Positions 23,610 through 34,393 of a stretch of 64,000 nucleotides of DNA are shown here, in pieces. The notes under the pieces are model-generated. The model was not told where the DNA came from. It ran no database searches and saw only the letters and a list, made by a program, of their open reading frames with translations. Source of the stretch: Bacteroidales bacterium (lineage in GTDB: Bacteria; Bacteroidota; Bacteroidia; Bacteroidales; UBA4181); the NCBI GenBank assembly GCA_017523725.1, contig JAFWVY010000066.1:1-64000 (forward strand), given 5' to 3'. The translations under genes and the position numbers were made by a program. Position 1 is the first letter of the stretch. Every line of letters begins with the position of its first letter.

Positions 23610-25643
23610 TCAGCAGATAACGCTGCCGCACGCCACTTCCACGCCGGGTGACACCAGCCGCAGCCGGCCGTCGGCGTCTTCGGCGTAGAGCACCATGCCC
23701 TGCGATACGATGCCCTTGATTTTGCGCGGAGCCAGATTGACCAGTACGGCCACCTGTTTCCCGATCATCTCTTCCGGCGTGAAGTGAGCAGCCACGCCGG
23801 ATACCACAGTCCGGACATCGATGCCGGTATCCACTTTCAGCTGCATCAACTTGTCGGTCTTGGGCACCTTGACGGCCTCGAGCACTTTGCCGACGCGGAT
23901 GTCCATTTTCGAGAAGTCGTCGAAACTGATGTCGGGTTTGGCCGGCTGGACGGTGTGCTCCCGGAGCTCGTTGGCTTTCTTCGTGTCGGCCAGGCGCTGC
24001 AGTTGCTTCGCGATGGCTTCGTCATCGATTTTCTCGAAGAGCAGCTGCGGCGTGTTCAACGCGTGACCGGCCGGCAGCAGGTCGTCGTCACCGATGCGTT
24101 CCCACGGTCGTTCGTTCATGCCGAGCATGCCGGCGAGTTTTTCCGAAGAGAACGGCAGGAAAGGTTCTGCGATGATGGCCATGTCGGCCGACAGCTGCAG
24201 GGCTATGTTCAGAATGGTCCGCACCCGGTCGGGATCGGTCCGGTAGAGTTTCCACGGTTCGGTGTCGGCCAGGTACTTGTTGCCTGCGCGGGCCACATTC
24301 ATCACTTCTTTCAGTGCCTCCCTGAAGCGGTAGTTTTCGATGGCGGTCTCCACCCGGTTCTTGATGGCCTTCACCTCGTCGAGCACCTCGCGGTCGTAGG
24401 GCAGCAGGGTGTCCCTTTCGGGCACTTTCCCGTCGAAGTATTTGTGTGTCAATACAAGGGCGCGGTTCACGAAATTGCCGTACACCGCCACCAGTTCGTT
24501 GTTGTTACGGGCCTGGAAATCCTTCCAGGTGAAATCGTTGTCCTTGGTTTCGGGCGCATTGGCCGTCAGCGTGTAGCGCAGCACGTCCTCTTTGCCTGGG
24601 AAATCGTCCAGATATTCGTGCAGCCAGACAGCCCAGTTGCGCGATGTCGAGATTTTTTCGCCCTCCAGGTTCAGGAACTCGTTGGCCGGCACGTTGTCCG
24701 GCAGGATATACGATCCTTCGGCGTGCAGCATGGCGGGGAAAATGATGCAGTGGAAGACGATGTTGTCCTTGCCGATGAAATGCACCAGCTTGGTATCCTT
24801 GTCTTTCCAGTAGAGCTCCCACTTGTCCGGCAGCAGTTCGCGCGTGTTCGAGATATAACCGATGGGCGCATCGAACCAGACATACAGTACTTTGCCTTCG
24901 GCTCCTTCCACCGGCACCGGGATGCCCCAGTCCAGGTCGCGCGTTACGGCCCGCGGCTGCAGCCCCAGGTCGAGCCACGACTTGCACTGCCCGTACACGT
25001 TGGTTTTCCATTCCTTGTGGTCTTCCAGAATCCATTTCCGAAGGAAGCCTTCGTATTCGTTCAGCGGCAGATACCAGTGCTTGGTTTTGCGGAGCACCGG
25101 CGGCCGGCCGCTCAAGGCGGATTTCGGATTGATAAGGTCTGTGGCGTTCAGTGACGTACCGCATTTCTCGCACTGGTCGCCGTAGGTGCGTTCGTTGCCG
25201 CAATGGGGGCAGGTGCCGATGATGTAGCGGTCGGCCAGGAACTGTCCGGCTTCCTCGTCGTAGTACTGTTCCGATTCCTGTTCGATAAAACGGCCGTCGT
25301 CATACAGTTTGCGGAAGATTTCGGATGCGGTCTCGGTGTGGATGGCCGACGAGGTCCGTGAATAGACATCAAAGGAGATGCCGAACCGGCGGAATGATTC
25401 CTTGATCAGCGTGTGGTAGCGGTCGACGATATCCTGTGGCGAGCAGCCCTCCTGACGGGCCTTGATCGTAATGGGAACACCGTGTTCATCGCTGCCGCCG
25501 ATGAAGATGACGTCGCGGCCTTTCTTGCGCAGGTAGCGGACATAGATGTCGGCAGGTACGTAAACGCCGGCCAGGTGGCCGATATGCACCGGCCCGTTGG
25601 CGTACGGCAGGGCGGAGGTGACGGTATATCTTTTATAGGTCAT
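23610..25643 (-). CDS. metG: Methionyl-tRNA synthetase
   Basis: 677 aa. Class I signatures HIGH as HIGHLAGVY (near residue 20) and the KMSKS variant [12 protein letters not shown] four-cysteine zinc knuckle CPHC...CEKCG is in the insert. The C-terminal 100 residues ([18 protein letters not shown], then [17 protein letters not shown]) are the EMAP/tRNA-binding dimerisation domain. It charges initiator and elongator tRNA-Met. The gene is 21 nt downstream of pdxA on the same strand, so probably co-transcribed. It converges with the transglycosylase gene with no gap. Confidence 0.97.
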   Translation of the reverse strand: MTYKRYTVTSALPYANGPVHIGHLAGVYVPADIYVRYLRKKGRDVIFIGGSDEHGVPITIKARQEGCSPQDIVDRYHTLIKESFRRFGISFDVYSRTSSAIHTETASEIFRKLYDDGRFIEQESEQYYDEEAGQFLADRYIIGTCPHCGNERTYGDQCEKCGTSLNATDLINPKSALSGRPPVLRKTKHWYLPLNEYEGFLRKWILEDHKEWKTNVYGQCKSWLDLGLQPRAVTRDLDWGIPVPVEGAEGKVLYVWFDAPIGYISNTRELLPDKWELYWKDKDTKLVHFIGKDNIVFHCIIFPAMLHAEGSYILPDNVPANEFLNLEGEKISTSRNWAVWLHEYLDDFPGKEDVLRYTLTANAPETKDNDFTWKDFQARNNNELVAVYGNFVNRALVLTHKYFDGKVPERDTLLPYDREVLDEVKAIKNRVETAIENYRFREALKEVMNVARAGNKYLADTEPWKLYRTDPDRVRTILNIALQLSADMAIIAEPFLPFSSEKLAGMLGMNERPWERIGDDDLLPAGHALNTPQLLFEKIDDEAIAKQLQRLADTKKANELREHTVQPAKPDISFDDFSKMDIRVGKVLEAVKVPKTDKLMQLKVDTGIDVRTVVSGVAAHFTPEEMIGKQVAVLVNLAPRKIKGIVSQGMVLYAEDADGRLRLVSPGVEVACGSVIC

Positions 25644-25664
25644 GGTCTGGTTATGGATTGATCA

Positions 25665-26756
25665 TTAATTTTCGTCTTCATCTTTTTCTTCCACCGCGGC
25701 GTGTCTGGCCGGACGGGTGTCTTTGAGGGCCTGCGCCTCTGTGGCGGCATAGCTGCTTCGCCGCCGGAAAATGTCGCAGGCTGCATACAGCGCGTCGCGG
25801 AACGATTGGCAGGAAGCCTCATTCCGTCCCGCCAGGTCGTAGGCGGTGCCGTGGGCCGGGGACGTGCGCACCACCGGCAGACCGGCGGTGAAATTGACAC
25901 CAGTGCCGCAGTTCATCAATTTGAACGGCAGCATGGCCTGGTCGTGGTACATGGCCAGTACGGCGTCGAAGCGGCGCATGCTGTCCGATGCAAAGAACCC
26001 GTCGGGGGAGAAAGGTCCGAAGGCCAGGATGCCTTTGGCATTGGCGGCGGCGATGGCCGGTGCGATGATGCCGGATTCTTCGGTGCCGAGCAGTCCGTTC
26101 TCGCCGGCGTGCGGATTCAGCGCCAGTACGGCGATCTTAGGCCGCGGCACGGCAAAGTCGCGTGCCATGGACTGATGCATGACGGACAGTTTCGCGATGA
26201 TGCGTTCGGCCGTCAATGCGTCCGGGACATCCCGGAGGGCCATGTGCCCGGTGACGGTGCCGATACGGAGACTCTCGCTGACCATGAACATCAGCACTTC
26301 AGAGGCCCCGAACGTATCCTGCAGGTATTCCGTCTGGCCGGGAAACCCGAATGATTCGCATTGCATGTTGTATTTGTTCACCGGGGCGGTCAGCAGCACG
26401 TCGGCGTTGCCTTGTTTCACGGCTGTGACGGCCGACTGCAGGCTCTGCAGCGAGGCTTTGCCCGCCGTTTCGGTAGACTGGCCGAACTCAACCTTGATGT
26501 CGTCGGGCAGACAGGAGACGATGTTGATTTTCCGGTCGACGGTCTCGGATGCGTCGCGAATCTGTATAGAGTTGAAATTCTGTATATTGAGAACCTTCCG
26601 GTAATAGGCTGTCACTTTGCCGGATCCGAAGACGACGGGGGTGCAGATCTCCAGGATGTGCTGGTCCGCCAGGGTCTTCATGATGATTTCACAGCCGATG
26701 CCGTTGATGTCTCCAATGGATATGGCTACGCGCGGTTTTCTGTTTGTCTCGCTCAT
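25665..26756 (-). CDS. pdxA: 4-hydroxythreonine-4-phosphate dehydrogenase
   Basis: 363 aa. PdxA signatures: AISIGDINGIGCEIIMK at the N-terminus, LLTAPVNKYNMQ, TGHMALRDVPDALT (metal His), LALNPHAGENGLLGTEE (metal His) and VLAMYHDQAMLPFKL (metal His/Asp). It oxidises 4-phosphohydroxy-threonine in DXP-dependent pyridoxal phosphate synthesis. The C-terminal about 20 residues are charged and family-atypical. A consensus -7 box lies 57 nt upstream at 26813-26820. Confidence 0.95.
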   Translation of the reverse strand: MSETNRKPRVAISIGDINGIGCEIIMKTLADQHILEICTPVVFGSGKVTAYYRKVLNIQNFNSIQIRDASETVDRKINIVSCLPDDIKVEFGQSTETAGKASLQSLQSAVTAVKQGNADVLLTAPVNKYNMQCESFGFPGQTEYLQDTFGASEVLMFMVSESLRIGTVTGHMALRDVPDALTAERIIAKLSVMHQSMARDFAVPRPKIAVLALNPHAGENGLLGTEESGIIAPAIAAANAKGILAFGPFSPDGFFASDSMRRFDAVLAMYHDQAMLPFKLMNCGTGVNFTAGLPVVRTSPAHGTAYDLAGRNEASCQSFRDALYAACDIFRRRSSYAATEAQALKDTRPARHAAVEEKDEDEN

Positions 26757-26812
26757 GGTGTGCGTGTTGTAAAGTCCGTGCCACCCAGTGCGGCGGCGGA
26801 ATGAGTATCCTG

Positions 26813-26820
26813 CAAAGATA
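26813..26820 (-). promoter_or_regulatory. -7 box of pdxA-metG
   Basis: TATCTTTG on the minus strand, exact consensus, about 57 nt from the pdxA start. Confidence 0.6.
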
Positions 26821-26864
26821 CGGGAAAAAACAATGTGGCCGACGTCTTTCGCGTCGGCCGGGAC

Positions 26865-27869
26865 TTATTTGTCTTTGTCTTTAAGCGGCAAAGGCGACAT
26901 CGACAGCATGATGGCGTCGATCTGCGTGAGGTAGTCGCGTTTTTTTTCCTGTGGATGATAGACGAATCCGTCCATCGTGAGGATGCGGTTACGTTCCTCG
27001 TCGACCATGATGATGCTTTCGAACGGACCGCCCATGAAGGCCTTGACCGTTTTCCACCAGCCGTAGATCCGGATGCAGTAATGTCCCTTGTACATGAACG
27101 ACTGCATGGTGGGCTCGATGTAGTCTTCCTCGATGGCCATGTACGAACTGTCGATGGGGCCCGGTACGTGCAACTGTGTCATTTCGTTGCGTTTGGCGAG
27201 CAAGGCCTCTTTGGTCAGCTGTAACGTGTCGGTGTAGGGATACGACCAGAACAGGATGCCGACCGAGAGGATGCGCTCTTCACGGGAGAGCCAGCAGAAC
27301 TCCGGCGTGGCCACGTCCAGCGAATAGACCCGCGGGATGGTGACATCGATCTGGTGTTCCTCCTCGAAATACTTCTCGGCCGCGATGTTGTTACCGCGGG
27401 CGTACACCTCCGTCAGACGCTCCCTTTCCTTGGCGTCGAGCAGCGCTACCATGCGGTCGCCGAAACGGTCGATGGCGCTCAGAAGAGAATCGGCGGAAGG
27501 CGCGGCCAGCGACAGGATGAACTGGGGTTTGGCCCACCGGTTTTCGACCGCCGAGAGCATGCTCCGGCCGAGCGACGGATCGATGTTGACGGTCACGATG
27601 TTCCGGTGCCGCCGGAACGATTCGAACGATTCGTGGGGGATATGGGTGATGTTATACCGGGTCTCGCTCAACGTGGACCAGGGAATGGTGTCCATGAGGA
27701 AGGTCCGGAGTTCCCGGCCGGGGGCGCCTTTCCACTGCGCATCGTCCATGACGACCAGGACTTCGTTCAGGTTGCCGACGATGATGGGGAGCGCGGTCTC
27801 CCGTTTGCAGGACAGGCACAGCACGGCTGCCAGGAAGCACAGGATGGATTTTTTCAGACAACGGTTCAT
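26865..27869 (-). CDS. DUF4837-like lipoprotein, function unknown
   Basis: 334 aa. The start MNRCLKKSILCFLAAVLC ends in a lipobox LSCK (Cys20). The mature part has ALPIIVGNLNEVLVVMDDAQW, NIVTVNIDPSLGRSML and MQSFMYKGHYCIRIYGWWK, resembling the DUF4837 family of Bacteroidetes lipoproteins. It is probably periplasm-facing. An ATG two codons earlier (27875) is also possible. It is divergent from the kinase gene by 125 nt. The family has no known activity. Confidence 0.75.
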   Translation of the reverse strand: MNRCLKKSILCFLAAVLCLSCKRETALPIIVGNLNEVLVVMDDAQWKGAPGRELRTFLMDTIPWSTLSETRYNITHIPHESFESFRRHRNIVTVNIDPSLGRSMLSAVENRWAKPQFILSLAAPSADSLLSAIDRFGDRMVALLDAKERERLTEVYARGNNIAAEKYFEEEHQIDVTIPRVYSLDVATPEFCWLSREERILSVGILFWSYPYTDTLQLTKEALLAKRNEMTQLHVPGPIDSSYMAIEEDYIEPTMQSFMYKGHYCIRIYGWWKTVKAFMGGPFESIIMVDEERNRILTMDGFVYHPQEKKRDYLTQIDAIMLSMSPLPLKDKDK

Positions 27870-27925
27870 ATGCATTTTATTTAAAGGCGAAACTACAAAA
27901 AAAACAAAAAATGTCAATCTTTTCG

Positions 27926-27933
27926 CATCTTTG
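27926..27933 (+). promoter_or_regulatory. -7 box of the LPS kinase-like gene
   Basis: CATCTTTG, one mismatch to TAnnTTTG, followed by CGGG; leader about 55 nt. Confidence 0.45.
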
Positions 27934-27994
27934 CGGGACGAATCCGCAGAATCGGACGCCTGTGCCGTGGATTCCTCCAAACAATGGTCTGACC

Positions 27995-28747
27995 ATGCAC
28001 ATCAAGACAGTGATACATCCCGACTGCAAGGCATACGCGCCGTTCGTTGCGTCAGTGCTGGACGGCCGGGCGGGCGAAGGGCGCATCATATACCAGTCGC
28101 GCAACCGCAACACAATCTCTGTCCATGTTTTTCAGGGGGTTGAACTTAACGTGAAACGCTACAAAGTGCCGGTATTCCCCAACCGGATTGTGTATTCTTT
28201 CTTTCGGAAAACCAAAGCCCGCCGGGCTTATGAATATGCGTCGGCACTGCTGTCGCGCGGCATCGAGACGGCCCGGCCGGTTGCCTACGCCGAGGCCCGC
28301 CGCGCAGGTCTGGTCGGCGTGTCGTACCTCGTCACGTTCCAATGTCCCTACACCCGCAACATGTACGAATTCGGCGAGGGAACGGCCGAGGGCCGCGAAG
28401 ACATTCTGCGGGCTTTCGGCCGTTTCACGGCCAGGATGCACCGGGCGGGCTTCTGCCATGCCGACTATTCGCCGGGTAATATCCTGTTCGACAAGGTGGA
28501 CGGCGCATGGCGGTTCTGCGTCGTGGACATCAACCGGATGCGGTTCGGGAAACTTTCTTTTGAACGTGGTTGCAGAAACTTCGAGCGGCTGTGGGGCACC
28601 CGGGAGATGTTCGAGCTGATGGCCGAAGGCTATGCGGAGGAGATGCACTGCGACAAGGAAACATGCATCGCGCGCGTATTGCATTATCGGAACAAATTCT
28701 GGACCCGGCGCAACCGGACCCATCCCCGGGAAGCCCGCCCGCTGTAG
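27995..28747 (+). CDS. Lipopolysaccharide/Kdo kinase-like protein
   Basis: 250 aa. It has the fold of the WaaP/KdkA sugar kinases: catalytic HADYSPGNILFD (H, D and N near residues 155-162) and a DINRMRFG motif replacing DFG. The N-terminal VELNVKRYKVP supplies the ATP-binding Lys. It probably phosphorylates inner-core LPS sugars on the inner membrane face; substrate not proven. The ATG at 27995 was chosen, with an upstream in-frame frame to 27911 overlapping the promoter. Confidence 0.85.
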   Translation: MHIKTVIHPDCKAYAPFVASVLDGRAGEGRIIYQSRNRNTISVHVFQGVELNVKRYKVPVFPNRIVYSFFRKTKARRAYEYASALLSRGIETARPVAYAEARRAGLVGVSYLVTFQCPYTRNMYEFGEGTAEGREDILRAFGRFTARMHRAGFCHADYSPGNILFDKVDGAWRFCVVDINRMRFGKLSFERGCRNFERLWGTREMFELMAEGYAEEMHCDKETCIARVLHYRNKFWTRRNRTHPREARPL

Positions 28748-28818
28748 CTGGAACGCCTTTTTCCTTGCGTCCAGCCATCTTTTTGACATGCGGCGTTGCA
28801 GCGTCCACTTATTTTAGG

Positions 28819-28826
28819 TATTTTTG
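28819..28826 (+). promoter_or_regulatory. -7 box of the frdCAB operon
   Basis: TATTTTTG, exact consensus, giving a leader of about 63 nt before frdC. Confidence 0.55.
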
Positions 28827-28895
28827 TCCCTTCGAACGTGTATTATGGCTTTCCGTTCAACATTTACGCACAGTACTTAACACATTTTTCAAGGT

Positions 28896-29552
28896 ATGAG
28901 TAATTTTTTCTGTTCCTCTATCGGCAAGAAATTCGTCATGAGTATCACTGGCCTGTTCCTTGTCCTGTTCCTCTTGTTCCACATGTCGATGAACCTGGTG
29001 GCGGTCATTTCGCTCGAGGGTTACGACATGGTCTGTGAATTCCTGGGTGCCAACTGGTATGCGCTGGTCGGCACGGCGGTGCTGGCCGCCGGTGCGGTAT
29101 TGCACATCGTTTTCGCCATCCTGCTCACATGGCAGAACATGCGCGCCCGCGGGCCGGTAGGCTATCAGGCCCCCAACAAGACCGAAACCGAATGGGCCGC
29201 CAAGAATATGTTTGTCTTGGGTATTATCGTATTGGGTTTCATATGCTTGCACCTGTGTAATTTCTGGGCCAAGATGCAACTGGTGGAAATTATGGGCGCA
29301 GAACCGGCCCAGGGCTCTGCTCTTATCGTGAGTCTCTTTTCAAAACCGTTGTATGTTGTCCTGTACCTGATCTGGCTCACCGCGCTGTGGTTCCATCTTA
29401 CGCACGGATTCTGGAGCGCGCTTCAGACCATCGGCTGGAACAACAACCTGTGGATTCCCCGTCTCAAGGCGATCGCCTGTGTAGTGGCCACGGTCATTGC
29501 CTGCGGATTTGCCGCGGTGCCCATTTATTTCTTTTTCTTCTATAACGCCTAA
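28896..29552 (+). CDS. frdC: Fumarate reductase/succinate dehydrogenase cytochrome b subunit
   Basis: 218 aa, about five membrane helices with haem-ligand histidines in FLLFHMSMNL, VLHIVFAILLTW, LHLCNFWAKM and LWFHLTHGFWSALQ. This is the di-haem type of Bacteroidetes and epsilonproteobacteria. It anchors the FrdAB catalytic subunits and exchanges electrons with menaquinone. First gene of a three-gene operon; frdA follows after 12 nt. Confidence 0.94.
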   Translation: MSNFFCSSIGKKFVMSITGLFLVLFLLFHMSMNLVAVISLEGYDMVCEFLGANWYALVGTAVLAAGAVLHIVFAILLTWQNMRARGPVGYQAPNKTETEWAAKNMFVLGIIVLGFICLHLCNFWAKMQLVEIMGAEPAQGSALIVSLFSKPLYVVLYLIWLTALWFHLTHGFWSALQTIGWNNNLWIPRLKAIACVVATVIACGFAAVPIYFFFFYNA

Positions 29553-29564
29553 CCGCATATTGCC

Positions 29565-31508
29565 ATGACACAGATAGACTCCAAAATCCCTCAGGGACCG
29601 CTCGCCCAGAAATGGACGAATTACAAGGCTTCACAGAAACTGGTCAATCCGGCCAACAAACGTAAACTGGACATCATCGTGCTGGGAACGGGTCTGGCTG
29701 GCGCATCCGCCGCGGCTTCGTTCGGCGAGATGGGATTCAACGTCAAGATATTCTGCATCCAGGACTCGCCGCGCCGCGCCCATTCCATAGCTGCGCAAGG
29801 CGGTATCAACGCCGCCAAGAATTACCAGAACGACGGTGACTCGGTGTACAGGTTGTTCTACGACACCATCAAGGGTGGTGACTACCGGGCCCGCGAGGCC
29901 AATGTGTACCGTCTGGCAGAAGTGTCTAACAACATCATCGACCAGTGTGTGGCGCAGGGTGTGCCGTTTGCCCGCGACTACGGCGGACAGCTGGACAACC
30001 GTTCTTTCGGCGGCGCGCAGGTGAGTCGTACGTTCTATGCCCGCGGCCAGACGGGACAGCAGTTGCTGCTCGGTGCTTACAGTTCGTTGAGCCGCCAGAT
30101 CAAGAAGGGCAGTGTCAAGTTGTTCCCCCGCGAAGAAATGCTCGACCTGGTGCTTGTCGACGGCAAGACGCGCGGCATTGTCACGCGTAACCTCGTCACG
30201 GGTGCCATCGAGAAACACGGCGCGCATGCCGTGGTACTGGCAACCGGCGGTTACGGCAATGTCTATTTCCTTTCGACCAACGCCATGGGTTCGAACGGAG
30301 CGGCCGCCATGCGCTGCTTCAAGAAAGGCGCATTCTTCGGCAATCCGTGTTTCGTGCAGATTCACCCCACCTGCATCCCGGTACACGGTGACTACCAGTC
30401 CAAGCTGACGCTGATGTCGGAGTCGCTGCGTAACGACGGCCGCATCTGGGTGCCTAAAAAGAAAGAGGATGCCGAGGCGCTCCGGGCCGGCCGGCTCAAA
30501 CCGACCGACATCAAGGAGGAAGACCGTGACTATTATCTTGAGCGCAGGTATCCTGCGTTCGGCAACCTGGTGCCGCGCGACGTGGCATCGCGGGCCGCGA
30601 AGGAACGTTGCGACGCCGGTTTCGGGGTCAACGAGACCGGTCTGGCCGTCTATCTCGACTTCAAGGATGCCATCGCCCGTCTTGGCAAGAGTGTCATCGA
30701 AGCCCGTTACGGCAACCTGTTCCAGATGTACGAAAAGATCACGGCCGACAACCCATACGAAACGCCGATGATGATCTATCCTGCCATCCACTATTCGATG
30801 GGTGGCATTTGGGTGGATTACGAACTGCAGACCACGATTCCGGGTCTGTTCGCGGCCGGCGAGGCCAACTTCAGCGACCACGGTGCCAACCGGCTTGGTG
30901 CTTCCGCGCTGATGCAGGGTCTGGCCGACGGCTATTTCGTCCTGCCGTACACCATTCAGAATTACCTTTCGCACGAAATCCAGACCCCGCGCATATCGAC
31001 CGACCGGCCCGAGTTCGAGGAAGCCGCCAAGGCTGCCAAGGCCCGCATCGACCGGCTGATGGGCATCCAGGGTTCACATTCCGTGGATCATTTCCAGAAG
31101 GCACTGGGCCATATCATGTGGGAATATGTCGGCATGGGCCGCACCAAGGAAGGCCTTGAAGAAGGCATCCGCCGCATTCGCCAGGTCCGGGAAGAGTTCT
31201 GGAAAGACGTGCGCGTGACCGGCACGGCCGACGAGTTCAACCCCGAACTGGAGAAGGCCTTGCGTACGGCCGAGCATCTCGAGTTGGGCGAACTGATGGC
31301 TCGTGACGCGCTGCTGCGCGAGGAATCGTGCGGCGGCCATTTCCGCGAGGAACACCAGACCGCCGACGGCGAGGCGCTGCGCCATGACGACCAGTTCATG
31401 TATGTTTCGTGCTGGGAATACAAAGGCGCCGGCGAGGAACCCGAACTGCACAAGGAACCGCTCATTTACGAAAACATCAAGATCGCCCAACGTAACTATA
31501 AAGATTAA
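29565..31508 (+). CDS. frdA: Fumarate reductase/succinate dehydrogenase flavoprotein
   Basis: 647 aa. FAD-binding [17 protein letters not shown] near residue 42 and [17 protein letters not shown] with the His that covalently binds FAD. Active-site segments [11 protein letters not shown] and [21 protein letters not shown], and [19 protein letters not shown], are canonical. With FrdB and FrdC it reduces fumarate to succinate, the terminal electron sink of anaerobic Bacteroidetes. frdB follows after 5 nt. Confidence 0.97.
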   Translation: MTQIDSKIPQGPLAQKWTNYKASQKLVNPANKRKLDIIVLGTGLAGASAAASFGEMGFNVKIFCIQDSPRRAHSIAAQGGINAAKNYQNDGDSVYRLFYDTIKGGDYRAREANVYRLAEVSNNIIDQCVAQGVPFARDYGGQLDNRSFGGAQVSRTFYARGQTGQQLLLGAYSSLSRQIKKGSVKLFPREEMLDLVLVDGKTRGIVTRNLVTGAIEKHGAHAVVLATGGYGNVYFLSTNAMGSNGAAAMRCFKKGAFFGNPCFVQIHPTCIPVHGDYQSKLTLMSESLRNDGRIWVPKKKEDAEALRAGRLKPTDIKEEDRDYYLERRYPAFGNLVPRDVASRAAKERCDAGFGVNETGLAVYLDFKDAIARLGKSVIEARYGNLFQMYEKITADNPYETPMMIYPAIHYSMGGIWVDYELQTTIPGLFAAGEANFSDHGANRLGASALMQGLADGYFVLPYTIQNYLSHEIQTPRISTDRPEFEEAAKAAKARIDRLMGIQGSHSVDHFQKALGHIMWEYVGMGRTKEGLEEGIRRIRQVREEFWKDVRVTGTADEFNPELEKALRTAEHLELGELMARDALLREESCGGHFREEHQTADGEALRHDDQFMYVSCWEYKGAGEEPELHKEPLIYENIKIAQRNYKD

Positions 31509-31513
31509 TCGAC

Positions 31514-32272
31514 ATGGAAAAGAAAGGATTGAATCTGACACTCAAGATTTGGCGGCAGGAAAACGCCAAGGCCAAGGGACAGTTTGTGACCTATCAGGTC
31601 TCCAACATCTCTCCCGACTGTTCGTTTCTCGAAATGCTCGATATTCTGAATGAACAGTTGGTGGACAAGATCGAGAAACCCATTTGTTTCGACCATGACT
31701 GCCGCGAAGGCATCTGCGGCATGTGCAGCCTGTATATCAACGGCCGGCCGCACGGCAACGATACGGGTATCACCACCTGCCAGTTACACATGCGCCATTT
31801 CAAGGATGGCGACACCATTTACATTGAACCCTGGCGTTCGAAAGCGTTCCCGATTATCAAGGACTTGGTGGTGGACCGTTCCGCATTCGACAAGATCATA
31901 CAGGCTGGAGGCTATACGTCGGTCAATACTGGCGGAGCCCAGGATGCCAACGCCATTCTGATACCGAAGAAGAATGCAGACTTGGCGATGGACGCTGCCG
32001 CCTGTATCGGGTGCGGTGCTTGTGTCGCTACTTGTAAAAATGCATCGGCCATGCTGTTCGTGTCGGCCAAGGTGTCCCAGCTGGCGCTGCTGCCGCAGGG
32101 ACAGGTCGAGGCGCGCGAACGGGTGACGGCGATGGTGGCCAAGATGGACGAACTCGGGTTCGGCAACTGCACCAATACCCGGGCCTGCGAGGCTGAGTGC
32201 CCGAAGCAGATCAAGATTTCGAACATCGCCCGTCTCAACCGCGAGTATCTGGGCGCGAAATTCTGCAGCTAA
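31514..32272 (+). CDS. frdB: Fumarate reductase/succinate dehydrogenase iron-sulfur subunit
   Basis: 252 aa. The [2Fe-2S] cysteines are C63, C68, C71 and C89; the C-terminal ferredoxin part has [11 protein letters not shown] for [4Fe-4S] and [15 protein letters not shown] for the third cluster. It relays electrons between FrdC haems and FrdA FAD. Last gene of the operon, followed by a strong terminator. Confidence 0.97.
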   Translation: MEKKGLNLTLKIWRQENAKAKGQFVTYQVSNISPDCSFLEMLDILNEQLVDKIEKPICFDHDCREGICGMCSLYINGRPHGNDTGITTCQLHMRHFKDGDTIYIEPWRSKAFPIIKDLVVDRSAFDKIIQAGGYTSVNTGGAQDANAILIPKKNADLAMDAAACIGCGACVATCKNASAMLFVSAKVSQLALLPQGQVEARERVTAMVAKMDELGFGNCTNTRACEAECPKQIKISNIARLNREYLGAKFCS

Positions 32273-32290
32273 ACCGCTTATGCGACAAAA

Positions 32291-32320
32291 AAACCGTCCC
32301 AGTCAAGGGACGGTTTTTTT
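32291..32320. terminator. Terminator after frdCAB
   Basis: Perfect stem ACCGTCCC/GGGACGGT with loop AGTCAA, A run before and T run after, so it can act in both directions for the convergent frdB and pyrD genes. Confidence 0.85.
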
Positions 32321-32339
32321 ATGTCTTCTTGAGCGATCT

Positions 32340-33251
32340 CTATACGCGCAGAGCGCCTGTCAGTTCACAGATTTGTGCGATGCCGTGACGTCCGGCGTAG
32401 TCTGACAGCCCGGTGATAACCTTGGCCGATACAGCCGGATCGATGAAGTTGGCGGTTCCGATTTCCACAGCCGTTGCACCGGCCAGCATGAATTCCACCG
32501 CATCGGCGGCCGAGGCAATGCCGCCCATTCCGATGACGGGTATGCGGACAGCCTTGGCAGTCTGCCAGACCATGCGCAGGGCGATGGGTTTGATGCAGGG
32601 ACCCGACAGACCGCCTGTCACCGTGGAAAGAACCGGCCGCTGACGCTCCGCATCAACGGCCATGCCCAGCACCGTGTTGATGAGTGATACCGCATCGGCG
32701 CCGGCATATTCGACGGCCCGTGCGATGGATGCGATGTCGGTGACATTGGGCGAGAGCTTGACGATAAGCGTTTTAGGATAGACTTTGCGGACAGCCTCCA
32801 CCACTTCGAAGGCACCTTTGGCTGTGACCCCGAAAGCCATGCCGCCTTCCTTGACATTCGGACAGGAAATATTCAATTCAATGGCCGGGACGGCGTCCAG
32901 TGCGGCAATCTTTGCGGCGCATTCCACGTATTTTTCGACGGTCGAACCGCTGACATTGACGATGATGTTGGTGTCGATGTCCTTGATGGACGGGTAGATA
33001 TGTGAACAGAACCAATCCACCCCCTTGTTCTGCAACCCCACGGCGTTCAGCATGCCGGACGGCGTTTCGGCCATGCGCGGGTAAGGGTTCCCTTCGCGGG
33101 CATCGGCCGTCGTGCCTTTGACGATGATGCCGCCCAGTTGTGCCACATCGAAGAAATCGGCATATTCCGGACCGTATCCGAAGGTGCCAGATGCCGTCAT
33201 GACCGGATTCTTCAGGGTCAGCGCACCGATTTTTACCGTTAGATCTACCAT
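32340..33251 (-). CDS. pyrD: Dihydroorotate dehydrogenase, class 1B catalytic subunit
   Basis: 303 aa. PyrDB motifs: [31 protein letters not shown] (catalytic Cys region is in the class 1 loop), [12 protein letters not shown] and [21 protein letters not shown] (FMN phosphate site). It oxidises dihydroorotate in pyrimidine synthesis and passes electrons through PyrK to NAD. The start overlaps the end of pyrK by 7 nt. Confidence 0.95.
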   Translation of the reverse strand: MVDLTVKIGALTLKNPVMTASGTFGYGPEYADFFDVAQLGGIIVKGTTADAREGNPYPRMAETPSGMLNAVGLQNKGVDWFCSHIYPSIKDIDTNIIVNVSGSTVEKYVECAAKIAALDAVPAIELNISCPNVKEGGMAFGVTAKGAFEVVEAVRKVYPKTLIVKLSPNVTDIASIARAVEYAGADAVSLINTVLGMAVDAERQRPVLSTVTGGLSGPCIKPIALRMVWQTAKAVRIPVIGMGGIASAADAVEFMLAGATAVEIGTANFIDPAVSAKVITGLSDYAGRHGIAQICELTGALRV

Positions 33252-34015
33252 TTGAGTTGTTCGATGTTAAAGACAGGTCCTGCCGTGCATACGCACTGGT
33301 GTCCCTGCCGGGTGTCCTCTACACAGCACAGGCATGCGCCGATGCCACAGGCCATGGTGTTTTCGAGCGAAACCTCGCACGGACTGCCTGTCCGGCGCGC
33401 ATAGGCGGCCACTGCCGCCATCATCGGCCGGGGGCCGCAGGTGTAGATAAAGTCGAACCGGCGGTCCTGCAGTATGGAGTGCTGCGTGACGAACCCGCGT
33501 TCCCCCATGGATCCGTCTTCGGTGGTGCAGCAGAGCCGTCCGACCGCTTCGAAAGCATCCATCCGGATGAGGTTCGCTGCGGAACGGCCGCCGAGCAGGA
33601 AGGTCGGGACGATGCCGCGCTGCCGGAGTTCCTTGCCTAGGAACAGCAACGGTGCGATGCCGGCTCCGCCGCCTGTCAGCAGCACTTCCGATGCTGGCGC
33701 GATGTCCGTGGTGAAGCCGTTGCCGAGCGGAAAAATCATATCGACGGAATCACCCGGCTGCAACGCCGCAATGCGGGCCGAACCTTCACCCACCACTTGT
33801 ATGAGTAGTTCCAGGGCACGGTCGTCTGCATCAACATTGTGTATAGAGAAAGGCCGCCGCAGGAAGGTGTGCTGCACGCCGTCCACGCGGACCGACACGA
33901 ATTGTCCCGGGACCATGGGCGGCAGCGATTCGTCGCTCTGCAGGCGGATCAGGCTGTATCCCGGACTGGGCCGGCGGTTGTCCGCTACGCGGAATATTCT
34001 GTTGTATTTTGTCAT
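33245..34015 (-). CDS. pyrK: Dihydroorotate dehydrogenase electron-transfer subunit
   Basis: 256 aa. FAD-binding [13 protein letters not shown]-binding [16 protein letters not shown] and [13 protein letters not shown], and the C-terminal [2Fe-2S] motif [13 protein letters not shown]...CVC. It partners PyrD as the B-type electron transfer subunit. The MTKYNRI start was chosen over longer frames to 34039 and 34144 because it matches the usual PyrK length; a -7 box lies at 34092-34099. Confidence 0.94.
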   Translation of the reverse strand: MTKYNRIFRVADNRRPSPGYSLIRLQSDESLPPMVPGQFVSVRVDGVQHTFLRRPFSIHNVDADDRALELLIQVVGEGSARIAALQPGDSVDMIFPLGNGFTTDIAPASEVLLTGGGAGIAPLLFLGKELRQRGIVPTFLLGGRSAANLIRMDAFEAVGRLCCTTEDGSMGERGFVTQHSILQDRRFDFIYTCGPRPMMAAVAAYARRTGSPCEVSLENTMACGIGACLCCVEDTRQGHQCVCTAGPVFNIEQLKW

Positions 34016-34091
34016 GTTTTTTCGGAGGTCGCCCGCCATGTCCGGCCTTGATTCCCGCGCACCGGTTGCACCGTGCGGCGCTCCCCGACAG

Positions 34092-34099
34092 CAAAAGTA
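34092..34099 (-). promoter_or_regulatory. -7 box of pyrK-pyrD
   Basis: TACTTTTG on the minus strand, exact TAnnTTTG match, just after the tRNA-Pro terminator. Confidence 0.55.
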
Positions 34100-34101
34100 A
34101 G

Positions 34102-34135
34102 AAAAAAGAAAACCGGTCCAACGATTGAACCGGTC
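34102..34135 (-). terminator. Terminator after tRNA-Pro
   Basis: ACCGGT (34112-34117) pairs with ACCGGT (34129-34134), extended by CAA/TTG, followed on the minus strand by TTTTCTTTTTT. Confidence 0.7.
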
Positions 34136-34145
34136 TCTTTTCAAG

Positions 34146-34218
34146 TCGGGGTGAGAAGACTCGAACCTCCGGCCTCTACGTCCCGAACGTAGCGCGCTAC
34201 CAACTGCGCCACACCCCG
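34146..34218 (-). tRNA. tRNA-Pro(CGG)
   Basis: 73 nt cloverleaf. Acceptor CGGGGTG/CACCCCG, anticodon stem CTACG/CGTAG with loop TTCGGGA giving anticodon CGG, and T-arm GGTTCGAGTC. CCA is not encoded. Confidence 0.95.
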
Positions 34219-34361
34219 TCTCGGCTTTGAAAAGCGGGGCATGATAATCACTTTTTCAGAAAGTTGAAAAAAAAACTTCATCGGTCTGCCTCCATCATTT
34301 CTGCAACAGGCCGCAGGATGCGGAAAAAAACAAAAAATACGGAACAATCCGTTTAAATCTG

Positions 34362-34369
34362 TATCTTTG
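34362..34369 (+). promoter_or_regulatory. -7 box of the sialate esterase gene
   Basis: TATCTTTG exact consensus, 24 nt before the ATG at 34394. Confidence 0.6.
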
Positions 34370-34393
34370 AACCATTCTAAAACAAACCCGAAA

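Noticed and set aside
34141-34220. tRNA-Pro as the integration site of the element
   Set aside because: It is 20 kb away from the integrase with intact core genes between, so it cannot be the att site of this element.
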